A DNA stretch of 64,000 nucleotides. Origin: an uncultured Cellulomonas sp. (GTDB lineage Bacteria; Actinomycetota; Actinomycetes; Actinomycetales; Cellulomonadaceae). Shown piece by piece: positions 9,673 to 18,687 of the stretch; position 1 is the first letter of the stretch; every line of letters begins with the position of its first letter. The stretch lies in the NCBI RefSeq assembly GCF_947494015.1, contig NZ_CANLTL010000012.1, positions 83,558 to 147,557 of the forward strand. Direction: 5' to 3'. The position numbers were made by a program, and so were the translations under genes. The notes below the pieces were generated by a model. The model was not told the DNA's origin. It made no database searches and saw only the letters and a program-made list of their open reading frames with translations.

Positions 9673-10859
9673 CCGAGGCACACCCCACCGGATCCCATGT
9701 CCTGCGACCCGACGAGGAGCGCGGCGAGGCGCCGGCTCGGCCGCCGGTGCAGGGGCTCGAGCAGCCGGCGCACGAGCGGCCGGAGCAGCCGGCGGGGCAG
9801 CCGTCGGAGCAGCTCCCGCCGCCGATGCCCCCCTCCCCGGCACCCGCGCCGATGCCGGCGCCGACACCCGTGCCGTCCGCGGCGGACGCCGCCTCCGCGC
9901 CGGCGCCGTCGGCCGACCTGCGTGACCGGCTGGGCCTCGTGCGCGCGGAGGTCGCCAAGGCCGTCGTCGGGCAGGACGCCGCGGTGACCGGGCTGGTCAT
10001 CGCGCTGCTGTGCCGCGGGCACGTGCTCCTCGAGGGCGTGCCCGGGGTGGCCAAGACGCTCCTGGTGCGCACCCTGTCCGCCGCGCTGGACCTGGACACC
10101 AAGCGGGTCCAGTTCACCCCGGACCTCATGCCCGGCGACGTCACCGGCTCGCTGGTGTACGACGCCCGGACCGCGGAGTTCTCCTTCCGCGAGGGCCCGG
10201 TGTTCACGAACCTGCTGCTCGCCGACGAGATCAACCGCACGCCCCCCAAGACGCAGGCCTCCCTGCTGGAGGCCATGGAGGAGCGGCAGGTCAGCGTCGA
10301 CGGCGTCCCGCGGCCGCTGCCGGACCCGTTCCTGGTCATCGCGACGCAGAACCCGGTCGAGTACGAGGGCACCTACGCGCTGCCGGAGGCGCAGCTGGAC
10401 CGCTTCCTGCTCAAGCTCGTGCTGCCGTTGCCCGAGCGCGAGCAGGAGGTGGAGGTGCTGGCCCGGCACGCGGCCGGCTTCGACCCGCGCGACCTGCACG
10501 GCGCGGGGGTGCGTCCGGTCGCCGGCGCGGACGTGCTGTCCCGGGCCCGCGCGGAGGTCGCCCGGGTGCAGGTCGCCCGGGAGGTGCTCGGCTACGCCGT
10601 GGACGTGTGCCGGGCGACGCGTCAGTCGCCGTCGCTGTCCCTGGGCGTCTCTCCCCGCGGCGCGACCGCCCTGCTGGCCACCGCCCGCGCGTGGGCCTGG
10701 CTGTGCGGGCGCGGCTACGTGACGCCCGACGACGTCAAGGCCCTCGCCCACCCGACGCTGCGGCACCGGGTGCAGCTGCGCGCCGAGGCCGAGCTCGAGG
10801 GCGTCACGACGGAGAGCGTGCTGGACACCGTGCTCGCCGCCGTGCCGGTCCCCCGCTGA
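9669..10859 (+). CDS. MoxR family AAA+ ATPase
   Basis: HVLLEGVPGVAKTLLVRTL Walker A, LLADEINRTPPKTQASLLEAMEERQVSVDG, ATQNPVEYEGTYALPEAQLDRF. Confidence 0.95.
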   Translation: MTEAHPTGSHVLRPDEERGEAPARPPVQGLEQPAHERPEQPAGQPSEQLPPPMPPSPAPAPMPAPTPVPSAADAASAPAPSADLRDRLGLVRAEVAKAVVGQDAAVTGLVIALLCRGHVLLEGVPGVAKTLLVRTLSAALDLDTKRVQFTPDLMPGDVTGSLVYDARTAEFSFREGPVFTNLLLADEINRTPPKTQASLLEAMEERQVSVDGVPRPLPDPFLVIATQNPVEYEGTYALPEAQLDRFLLKLVLPLPEREQEVEVLARHAAGFDPRDLHGAGVRPVAGADVLSRARAEVARVQVAREVLGYAVDVCRATRQSPSLSLGVSPRGATALLATARAWAWLCGRGYVTPDDVKALAHPTLRHRVQLRAEAELEGVTTESVLDTVLAAVPVPR

Positions 10860-10910
10860 CGCCCCGGCGCCGCCGAGATGGCTGCGAGGTCGCTCTGAGA
10901 TGACCCTGAC

Positions 10911-12203
10911 ATGGCTCTGACCTGGCGCGCGGTGGCCCTGACCGCGGTCGGTGCCGTCCCGGTGCTGCTGGTGCCGGTGCCCGGGACCGTGCTGCTCTGG
11001 GCGCTGCTCGTGGTCGCCCTGTGCGCACTGGACGTGGCCCTGGCGGCGTCCCCGCGGCTCGTCGCCGTCTCCCGTGCGTTGCCGGCCTCGGTCCGGCTCA
11101 CCGAGCAGACCCGCTCGGTGCTCACCGTGACCAACACCAGCTCGCGGCGGCTGCGCGCACTGGTCCGCGACGCGTGGCAGCCGTCCGCGGGCGCGCAGGG
11201 GAACCGGCACGCGGTCGACCTGCCGCCGGCCGAGTCCCGGCGCCTGGTCACCGTGCTGGTGCCCACCCGGCGCGGTGACCGGCTCGCCGACCTGGTGACG
11301 ATCCGCTCGTTCGGCCCGCTCGGGCTCGCCGCCCGGCAGGCGTCCGTCGCGGTCCCGGCCGTGCTGCGCGTGCTGCCCGAGTTCGCCTCCCGCCGTCACC
11401 TGCCCAGCCGGCTGGCCCGGTTGCGCGAGCTGGACGGGCGCGCCGCCGTGCAGGTGCGGGGGCAGGGCACGGAGTTCGACTCCCTGCGCGAGTACGTCGT
11501 CGGCGACGACGTCCGGTCCATCGACTGGCGCGCCACCGCCCGGCGCTCCGAGGTGGTGGTCCGCACCTGGCGACCGGAGCGGGACCGGCGGGTGCTGCTC
11601 GTGGTGGACACATCCCGCACCTCCGCCGCCCGCATCGGCGAGGCACCGCGGCTGGACGCGTCCATCGAGGCGGCGCTGCTGCTGGCGGCGCTGGCCGGAC
11701 GGGCCGGGGACCGCGTCGAGCTGGTGGCGTTCGACCGCCGCGTGCGCGCGCGGGTCGCCGGGGCGCACGGCAGCCGGCTGATGCCGGCGCTGGCCGACGC
11801 CCTCGCCCCGCTCGAGCCGGCTCTGGTCGAGACGGACTGGCCGGGTGTGGTCCGCGAGGTCCGGGCGCGGCTGTCGCAGCGGTCCCTGGTCGTGCTGCTG
11901 TCGGCGCTCGAGCCGGCGACCGTGGAGTCCGGGCTGCTCGGCGTGATCGGCGGGCTGACCCGCGACCACACCGTGGTGCTCGCGTCCGTGCGTGACCCGG
12001 AGTCGGACGGCCTGCGGTCGGGCCGCACCAGCGCGGCGGAGGTCTTCGACGCCGCCGCGGCCGAGCGGGCCCAGCTCGAGCGGTCCGCGGCGGGTGGGCG
12101 GCTGCGCCAGCGCGGCGCCGAGGTGGTCGACGCCCTGCCGGACGACCTCGCTCCCTTGCTGGCCGACACCTACCTCGCGCTCAAGGCGGCCGGCCGGCTC
12201 TGA
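10911..12203 (+). CDS. DUF58 domain-containing protein
   Basis: GTEFDSLREYVVGDDVRSIDWRATARRSEVVVRTWRPERDRRVLLVVDTSRTSAAR signature. Confidence 0.93.
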   Translation: MALTWRAVALTAVGAVPVLLVPVPGTVLLWALLVVALCALDVALAASPRLVAVSRALPASVRLTEQTRSVLTVTNTSSRRLRALVRDAWQPSAGAQGNRHAVDLPPAESRRLVTVLVPTRRGDRLADLVTIRSFGPLGLAARQASVAVPAVLRVLPEFASRRHLPSRLARLRELDGRAAVQVRGQGTEFDSLREYVVGDDVRSIDWRATARRSEVVVRTWRPERDRRVLLVVDTSRTSAARIGEAPRLDASIEAALLLAALAGRAGDRVELVAFDRRVRARVAGAHGSRLMPALADALAPLEPALVETDWPGVVREVRARLSQRSLVVLLSALEPATVESGLLGVIGGLTRDHTVVLASVRDPESDGLRSGRTSAAEVFDAAAAERAQLERSAAGGRLRQRGAEVVDALPDDLAPLLADTYLALKAAGRL

Positions 12204-12273
12204 CCGGGCGACGGCCCGCGCACGCGTGGACGCCCTCCTTGTGGCGGGGTCCCGGGCGCGCGACCATCGACCC

Positions 12274-12876
12274 ATGCCCCGACGCGCAGCGGCCGACGAC
12301 GCCCGGGTGGCGGCCCTCGCCGCCAGCCGCGCCCTGCTCACGGTGACCGCCGTCGCGGTCGCGGCCGGGGCGCTGGTCGCCGCGTGCGCACCGTCGACCA
12401 CGGGCCGCCGCGGGGCCGGTGCGCACCGCACGCCCGCACCCCGGGCACGGGTCGACGCCGCCCTGCGCGAGGCCGGTGCGAGCGGCCTCGGCGTCGCCGT
12501 GTGGGTGCCGAACGGGCTGTGGCTGGACGGTGACCCGGGCGCGGAGCCGTTCGTCCGAGCCCTGGAGTGGGTCGCGACCACCGGACCGTCGGCCGCGCCG
12601 TCGGGCACCGTGACCGTGCGCCAGGACGCGGCCGGCGACGGGGCGGTGCGCGTGGTGGTGACCGACGACGACGCGGAGCTGGCCGCGGCGCTGGCCACCC
12701 TGGCGGACGCCGACACGCTCGTCCGCGACCGTGCCGGCTGGCTCGTCGTCACCGGCAGCAGCGTCCGCCCCCTGCTCGCCGGGGACCGGGCCGGCCTGCC
12801 CGGCACGTTCACCGTCGCGCAGCTGCGCGACCGGCTCGCCGCCCGCGCCCCGGGCGGCGAGCCGGTCGGCAGCTGA
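12274..12876 (+). CDS. Putative lipoprotein, unknown function
   Basis: TM helix plus lipobox-like LVAAC near N-terminus; ORF and start codon fit gene spacing. Confidence 0.6.
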   Translation: MPRRAAADDARVAALAASRALLTVTAVAVAAGALVAACAPSTTGRRGAGAHRTPAPRARVDAALREAGASGLGVAVWVPNGLWLDGDPGAEPFVRALEWVATTGPSAAPSGTVTVRQDAAGDGAVRVVVTDDDAELAAALATLADADTLVRDRAGWLVVTGSSVRPLLAGDRAGLPGTFTVAQLRDRLAARAPGGEPVGS

Positions 12877-12904
12877 CCACGGGGGCAGCCGGTACGGTCA
12901 CGGC

Positions 12905-13516
12905 ATGACCCAGGGCCCCGACGCAGCCGCGCGCCCGCCCGGCGGACCGCGGGTGCCGCGGGCGGACCGGCCACCGGCCGCGCCCCCGCGCCCCGCACTG
13001 GACGGCGAGGGCTTCGCCGCCGCGATGGAGCTCGGCGGGCCGCCGCCCGCCCTGGTCACGGCGGTCCTGCTCTGGCTCGCCGGCAGCGCCGCCGCGCTCG
13101 TCGCCGTCGCAGCGCTGTGGATGCAGCGGGCGGCGGTCCAGGGGCGGCTGGCCGCGGTCGCCGTCGAGCAGGACCCGTCGGTCGCCGCCGACGTCGTCGC
13201 CGAGAGCGTCCGGTACGCGTTCGCCGCCGCTGCCGGCGGGGTCGCGCTGGTCGCCGTCGTCCATGCGGCCCTCGCGCTGCTGCTGCGCCGGGGACGGTCC
13301 TGGGCGCGACCGGCTCTGGTGGTCGCCGGTGCACTGGGCGTCGCGGTGGCCGTCGCGGTGCAGGAACTCGCCGCGGCCCCGGACCGTGCCCTGCTCGCCG
13401 ACCCCGTGCGGGTCGCGCTGCTGGTCCACGCCGGGCTCGTCGTGGCGGCGCTCGGCGCGATGCTCACCCCGAGCGCGGGACGGTGGCTCAGGCGCGCCCG
13501 GGCGCTGCGACGCTGA
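12905..13516 (+). CDS. Hypothetical membrane protein (about 4 TM helices)
   Basis: LVTAVLLWLAGSAAALVAVAALWM... hydrophobic segments; converges with the IniC-like gene, 3' ends overlapping 29 bp. Confidence 0.6.
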   Translation: MTQGPDAAARPPGGPRVPRADRPPAAPPRPALDGEGFAAAMELGGPPPALVTAVLLWLAGSAAALVAVAALWMQRAAVQGRLAAVAVEQDPSVAADVVAESVRYAFAAAAGGVALVAVVHAALALLLRRGRSWARPALVVAGALGVAVAVAVQELAAAPDRALLADPVRVALLVHAGLVVAALGAMLTPSAGRWLRRARALRR

Positions 13517-15038
13517 CGGGCTCGAGCAGCGCCTCGCACGTGCGCACCACCAGCCGGCAGGCCCGACGCGTCTCGCGGTCGGCCAGCGGGTGCCGGCCCC
13601 GCTCCAGCCACTCCTCGCGCGCCCGTCGGGCGGCCTCGGCCACGCGGTCGGGTTCGGCGTCGGGGGGCAGCGCCAGCCGGTCGGTCGGCCGGTCGCCCTG
13701 GGCCCCGAGCAACCGCTCCGCCGCGGCCAGGGCGTCGGCGGGCAGCGCGAGGCCCGGGGTCCGCAGCGCCCTCAGCAGCTCGAGCTCGCGCACACCGTGC
13801 CCGGCCAGCGTCAGCCGCTCGCACTCGGCCGCCAGCTCGCGTCCCCCCGGGACGGGGTGCTCGTCCAGCAGCCGGGTCAGGGCCAGCACCGCGCCCTGGG
13901 CCCGCAGGACGTCCCGCCGCGCGGTCAGCTGGGCGTCGAGCACCCGGCGCAGCTCGGTCAGCCCGCTGCGGCGCTCGAGCTCGCCCGCCAGCACCGGCGC
14001 GGGCAGGTCCTGGGTGCGCAGCAGGGTGAGCGCGAGCCGGACGCCGAACAGCCCGAACCGGGACAGCAGCGCGGCCCGCGCCGCGGCCGGCACGGGCAGG
14101 TCGAGGGACGGCCGCCGGAACCGGTCGACCGACAGCAGCAGCCCGTCGGTCACCGTCCGGTCCAGCCGGGCCAGCGCGCGCAGGTCGGCGACCTCGTCCT
14201 CGCGCAGCGTCTGCCCGGTCACGGCGAGCAGCCCGGCGACCGGTACCACGGTCTGCACCAGCGGTCGCAACGACGCCTCCCCGCGGTACCGCTCGGCCAC
14301 ACGCCCGGAGGCGATCATCGCGTCGATCCGGCCCACCCCGACCTCGTCCGCGCGGGACAGCACGGCGACGGTCCCCGGCGCCGCCCCGCGTGCCCCGCGG
14401 CCGGCGCCGAACGACTCCAGGAACCGGACGTCGGTCGCGTGCAGGTGTCTGAGCAGGTAGACCACCGCGTCGACCACGGGCTCGCCGTCGGCCGGCTCGC
14501 CGTCGTCGCCGGTGAGGAACGCCCGGGTCCGCTCGGAGACGTCACGGGAGAGCGAGTCCAGCCCGGGGGTGTCCACCAGCGTCGTGCGCCGCAGGCCCGG
14601 TGCCGGCCACCCCACCTCGATCCGGTCGATCTGCGGCGCCGGTCGCCCGCGCAGGTCGATCTCCAGCCCGCCGGGTCCGCGCCGCGGCGGGCTGGACCAG
14701 GGGGCGCCGTCGACCGGGTGCACGGTGACCGACGGCGTCCGGGTCCACCGGTACCAGGTCAGCACCCGGGTGCACTCGGCGTGGTCGCTGGCGGCGAGCT
14801 CCACGCCGAGCAGCGCGTTGAGCAGGGTCGACTTGCCGGCCTTGAGCTTGCCGGCCAGCGCGACCCGCAGCGGTGCGTCGAGGCCGGCGAGCCGACGCTC
14901 GAGCGTGCCGACCGCCTCGGCGGCACCGGCGCCGGGTGCGGCGGCGTAGGCCGCCACCGCCCGGTCCAGCAGGTGGCGGACCTCCACGACGGCGCGGGGG
15001 CCGGGGCTCTGCTGCGCGGGCTCGTCCGCTCCGCTCAC
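13488..15038 (-). CDS. iniC: Dynamin-like GTPase, IniC-like
   Basis: P-loop VALAGKLKAGKSTLLNALLGVELAASDHAECTRVLTWY, G3 LVDTPGLDSLSRD, G4-like LSRADEVG; paired with the IniA-like gene. Confidence 0.82.
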   Translation of the reverse strand: MSGADEPAQQSPGPRAVVEVRHLLDRAVAAYAAAPGAGAAEAVGTLERRLAGLDAPLRVALAGKLKAGKSTLLNALLGVELAASDHAECTRVLTWYRWTRTPSVTVHPVDGAPWSSPPRRGPGGLEIDLRGRPAPQIDRIEVGWPAPGLRRTTLVDTPGLDSLSRDVSERTRAFLTGDDGEPADGEPVVDAVVYLLRHLHATDVRFLESFGAGRGARGAAPGTVAVLSRADEVGVGRIDAMIASGRVAERYRGEASLRPLVQTVVPVAGLLAVTGQTLREDEVADLRALARLDRTVTDGLLLSVDRFRRPSLDLPVPAAARAALLSRFGLFGVRLALTLLRTQDLPAPVLAGELERRSGLTELRRVLDAQLTARRDVLRAQGAVLALTRLLDEHPVPGGRELAAECERLTLAGHGVRELELLRALRTPGLALPADALAAAERLLGAQGDRPTDRLALPPDAEPDRVAEAARRAREEWLERGRHPLADRETRRACRLVVRTCEALLEPVSVAAPGRA

Positions 15039-16888
15039 GCCGGCACCCCCACGCGGGTGGCCGGGGCGTCGACCAGCCGCGCCGCGGCGGCCCGGACGCC
15101 CTCGATGCGGGCCACCGTCGCGCGGACGTGCGCGGCACGCTCGGCGCGGTCCGCCTCGCCCGCCTTGGCGGCCTCGCGCGCGGTGCGCACCGAGTCGTCC
15201 AGCGACCGGTACAGCTCGTCCGCCGTCGTCGTGAAGTGGTCCCGCAGGACCCGCTGCATCGTGCGCAGGCGGTCCTTGGAGTCCTTGCTCACCTGGAAGA
15301 TCACCTCGTCGACGTGCCGGCGCACGGCCGCCTTGGCCTCGGCCTGGCGGCGCTTGACCCGGGCCCGGTGGTCGTCCCGGTACGCCTTGCCGCCCATGAT
15401 GACGCCGATGCCGACGGAGAACGGGTTGATGATCGACATCCCGAGGGTGACCGCCGTGACCATCCCGAACATCAGGATCCCGCCGTAGGACCCGCGCAGG
15501 GCGATCAGCGTCTTCTGCGTCGGCCCGACGCGCTCGACCTCGACCCGCTCCAGGCGCGCGACCAGCTCGAGCACCTCGTCGCTGTCGCCGCGGAGCAGCT
15601 CGGGCAGGGCCACGGTGCCGTCCCGGTCGAAGTGCTGGGCGACCTGCCCCGCGAGCCACTGGGCCCGCTCGTGCGCCCACACGAAGTTGGCGGCCACCGC
15701 GGAGGCGATCCGCTGGACCAGCCAGCCGTCGAACTCGTCCCACACGACCCCGGGGTCAGCGGTGTCGACCGCCTCCTCGGCCTCCCGGGTGATCTTGCGC
15801 AGCCGGTCGCGCAGGTCGTACTCGACGTCCGCGGCCAGATCGGTCACCCCGTCGCCCAGCGTCTGCTGCCATCGCGCGGAGCGGCGCCGCAGCTCTCCCG
15901 TGGTCTCGCGCGCGGCCACCAGCTCCTCGATCATCGCGGCGCTGCCGGCGGGGTCCTCCAGGGCGCTGAGCTCGGCCCGGGCGGACATGGCCAGGTGGTC
16001 GGTGACCGCCAGGACGTCGTGCGTGGTCGACCGGCGCGCCAGCGTGCCGGCCCGGCCGACGACGTCCTCACGCAGGTACGACACGAGCTCGGGGAAGCCG
16101 GACTCCCCGTGCAGGTCGGCGTCGCGGGTGCGCGCGGCGTGCAGCCGCAGCGCGGACGACACCGGCATGAGCCGCACCCGCGCCCCCGCCGCCTCCAGGT
16201 GCCCGCGGTCGAGGTCGGCGACCTGCCGCCACTGCGGGTACAGGTCCGTCTTGGTCAGCACGCAGGCGACGGTGGGGCACAACCGCATGGCGTGGTCGAG
16301 GAACTCCAGCTCGGGCTCGGAGTACTCCTGGGCGGCGTCCGACACCAGCAGCACCGCGTCGGCGGTCGGCAGGGCCGCCATCGTGTTCGCGGCATGGGTC
16401 GACCCGAGGCCGCCCACGCCCGGGGTGTCGACGAGCACCAGCCCGTCGGCGAGCAGGCTGCGCGGCAGGGTCACCTCGGCGTGCGAGAGCCGGCGGGCGT
16501 TGCCGGGGTTGCCGAGCTCGGACACGTGCTCGGCCAACGACTCCAGCGGGACCGGCACCCGGGTGGCCGACGCCGTCGCGGCGGCACCGGAGCCGTCGTC
16601 CGGCAGGTCGGGGGGCGCCAGGACGAGTGTGGCGGACGGCACGTCACCGTGCGCGACCACGGTCGGCACCGAGGTCGCGACGTCGTCGTCGACCGGGCAC
16701 ACCGGCGCGTTGACCAAGGCGTTCACGAGCTGGCTCTTGCCCTGCTTGAACTCCCCCACCACGAGCACCCGGACGTGCGGGTCCCGCAGGCGGCGTCGGG
16801 CCGCCTCCAGGCGAGCCATGAGGTCGGGGCGTCCCGAGTCGGCCGTCACCTCGACGGCACGGTCGAGCAGGTCGGCAAGTGGTTCCAC
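15035..16888 (-). CDS. iniA: Dynamin-like GTPase, IniA-like
   Basis: P-loop VLVVGEFKQGKSQLVNALVNAPVCPVDDDVATSVPT, G3 LVDTPGVGGLGS, G4 LTKTDLYP, hydrophobic membrane-insertion segment GGILMFGMVTAVTLGMSIINPFSVGIGVIMGGKAY. Confidence 0.87.
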   Translation of the reverse strand: MEPLADLLDRAVEVTADSGRPDLMARLEAARRRLRDPHVRVLVVGEFKQGKSQLVNALVNAPVCPVDDDVATSVPTVVAHGDVPSATLVLAPPDLPDDGSGAAATASATRVPVPLESLAEHVSELGNPGNARRLSHAEVTLPRSLLADGLVLVDTPGVGGLGSTHAANTMAALPTADAVLLVSDAAQEYSEPELEFLDHAMRLCPTVACVLTKTDLYPQWRQVADLDRGHLEAAGARVRLMPVSSALRLHAARTRDADLHGESGFPELVSYLREDVVGRAGTLARRSTTHDVLAVTDHLAMSARAELSALEDPAGSAAMIEELVAARETTGELRRRSARWQQTLGDGVTDLAADVEYDLRDRLRKITREAEEAVDTADPGVVWDEFDGWLVQRIASAVAANFVWAHERAQWLAGQVAQHFDRDGTVALPELLRGDSDEVLELVARLERVEVERVGPTQKTLIALRGSYGGILMFGMVTAVTLGMSIINPFSVGIGVIMGGKAYRDDHRARVKRRQAEAKAAVRRHVDEVIFQVSKDSKDRLRTMQRVLRDHFTTTADELYRSLDDSVRTAREAAKAGEADRAERAAHVRATVARIEGVRAAAARLVDAPATRVGVPA

Positions 16889-17002
16889 GCGGCAGCTCCA
16901 GGGGTCGCACCGAGTAACCCATCGCGTGGGCAGGTCCCGCAACACCGGCGCGCCAGGTGGTGCGGGACCTGTCCCGCGGACGTGGGCCGCGGACCGGCGC
17001 AC

Positions 17003-17041
17003 GGCGGGCCGCGTCGCGCTCGTGGCGCGACGCGGCCCGCC
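17003..17041 (-). terminator. 17-bp perfect stem-loop 9 nt after the iniB-like stop codon (terminator/attenuator/stabiliser)
   Basis: ggcgggccgcgtcgcgc-tcgtg-gcgcgacgcggcccgcc, perfect inverted repeat; no U tract. Confidence 0.8.
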
Positions 17042-17049
17042 TGGGTCGG

Positions 17050-18369
17050 TCAGGCGATCGGGTCCTCCTCCTCCACCGGCGGCAGCCCGTCGACGTCGGT
17101 GGAGTTGTCGGAGTTGTCGCTGTTGTCGGAGTTGTCGGAGTTGTCGCTGAGCACGATGTCGTCGTAGCCGTCGTCGTCGGAGTTGTCGGAGTTGTCGCTG
17201 TTGTCCGAGTTGTCGCTGTTGTCGACGACGGAGTTGTCGACCACCGAGTTGTCGGAGTGGTCGGAGTTGTCGACCACCGAGTTGTCGGAGTTGTCGCTGT
17301 TGTCCGAGTTGTCGGAGCTGTCGACGACCGAGTTGTCGACCACCGAGTTGTCGGAGTTGTCGGAGTTGTCGGAGTTGTCCGAGCTGTCGACGACCGAGTT
17401 GTCGACCACCGAGTTGTCGGAGTTGTCGGAGTTGTCGCTGTTGTCCGAGTTGTCGCTGTTGTCGACGACCGAGTTGTCGACCACCGAGTTGTCGCTGTTG
17501 TCCGAGTTGTCGGAGTTGTCGCTGCTGTCGACCACCGAGTTGTCGGAGTTGTCCGAGTTGTCGGAGTTGTCGCTGCTGTCGACGATCGAGTTGTCGACCA
17601 CCGAGTTGTCGCTGTTGTCGGAGTTGTCCGAGCTGTCGACCACCGAGTTGTCGCTGTTGTCGCTGTTGTCCGAGTTGTCGGAGCTGTCGACGACCGAGTT
17701 GTCCGTCACCGAGTTGTCGGAGTTGTCGGAGTTGTCCGAGTTGTCGGAGTGGTCCGAGCTGTCCGAGTTGCCCACGACGTTGCCGTCGCCGAGCACGTTG
17801 CCCGCCCCGACCACGGCCGGCCCGCTGATGTCCTCGCCCGCCGCGACGCCGCCGTTGGCGACCACGGGGTGGATGTCGAACATCTGCTCCACGTCGCCGT
17901 CGGCCCAGATGTTCTGGTTGACCGAGCTGTCCACCACGGTGTCGCGGTCGTCGATGATCGTCGAGTTGTACGTGTAGGTGGCGATGAGGTTCTGCAGCTG
18001 GGGGACGACGTCGTCGCCGCTGCCCGCCGCGCTCCCGGCACCGACGGCGGCCGGGACCGCAGCCGGCGCCGCGGCAGCGGAGGCGGCCGGGACGGCGCTG
18101 ACGGCACCGCCGCCGCCCGAGCTCCCGCCGGAGCCGCTGAGGGTCGCCGGCGCGGAGTTGCCGCCGCCGAAGTCGTAGTCCCGGTCCATGCTGACCGGGG
18201 ACTGGTCGAGCACCACCGGGATGACGTCGTCGAGGTCGGCCGAGGTGATGTCGCCCAGACCCGCGTCCTCGAGGGCGCCCTGCGGGTCCTCGACGAAGGC
18301 CTGCGCGGCCTCGGGGTCACGGAGCAGGTTGAGGATGAAGTCCAGGAGCGTGCTGGCTACGTGCGGCAT
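17050..18369 (-). CDS. iniB: IniB N-terminal-domain protein with long Asp-Asn-Ser repeat tail
   Basis: N-terminus MPHVASTLLDFILNLLRDPEAAQAFVEDPQGALEDAGLGDITSADLDDVIPVVLD resembles mycobacterial IniB N-terminus; C-terminal part is DNSDNSDNSVVDNSVVDSS... repeats; directly upstream of two dynamin-like genes. Confidence 0.85.
   Translation of the reverse strand: MPHVASTLLDFILNLLRDPEAAQAFVEDPQGALEDAGLGDITSADLDDVIPVVLDQSPVSMDRDYDFGGGNSAPATLSGSGGSSGGGGAVSAVPAASAAAAPAAVPAAVGAGSAAGSGDDVVPQLQNLIATYTYNSTIIDDRDTVVDSSVNQNIWADGDVEQMFDIHPVVANGGVAAGEDISGPAVVGAGNVLGDGNVVGNSDSSDHSDNSDNSDNSDNSVTDNSVVDSSDNSDNSDNSDNSVVDSSDNSDNSDNSVVDNSIVDSSDNSDNSDNSDNSVVDSSDNSDNSDNSDNSVVDNSVVDNSDNSDNSDNSDNSDNSVVDNSVVDSSDNSDNSDNSDNSVVDNSVVDSSDNSDNSDNSDNSVVDNSDHSDNSVVDNSVVDNSDNSDNSDNSDNSDDDGYDDIVLSDNSDNSDNSDNSDNSTDVDGLPPVEEEDPIA
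17098..17770. repeat. 9-bp tandem repeat array (gtcggagtt/gtcgctgtt family) encoding (DNS)n with VVDNS/VVDSS interruptions
   Basis: Direct reading of the sequence within the iniB-like CDS. Confidence 0.95.
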
Positions 18370-18687
18370 GTCGATCCCTCTCGTGCTGGGTGCGGGCGTG
18401 CTGCCCAGGTGGACGCTAGGGAGGGCCGGCGGGTGCAGGTATCGGGGACTTGCCCCCTACTTGGCCGTCGCCGTTGGGGGATCCTGCGCATTCCGGCGGT
18501 CGAGGGCGACGCGCGGGTCGGTGACACCTCGTCGGCGGCGACGGAGCGGGATCCCGGGGTCGACCGTCAGGTGAATCTGGGGTGAAAGGGACGAAACGGC
18601 TGGTCCGCTCGGTGCGGACGGGGGCATCATGGGCCCCGCGGGCGCCGACGAAGGACTCGCGGCGTCTGCGTGGGGAGAGGGCCGGGC
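18370..18687. promoter_or_regulatory. Divergent control region between iniB-like and Hsp70-like genes
   Basis: 318-bp gap between divergent starts; contains GGGGacttgCCCC inverted repeat (about 18444-18457) and several GGGGA/GGGGT blocks. Confidence 0.5.

Noticed and set aside
9660-12998. 1112-aa minus-strand ORF
   Set aside because: Shadow ORF opposite well-recognised MoxR and DUF58 genes
16957-18585. Plus-strand ORFs over the iniB repeat (VVGVVGVVAVVRVV... and SELSLLSELSTTELS...)
   Set aside because: The 9-bp repeat has no stops in several frames; the minus frame has a recognisable IniB N-terminus, start codon and operon context
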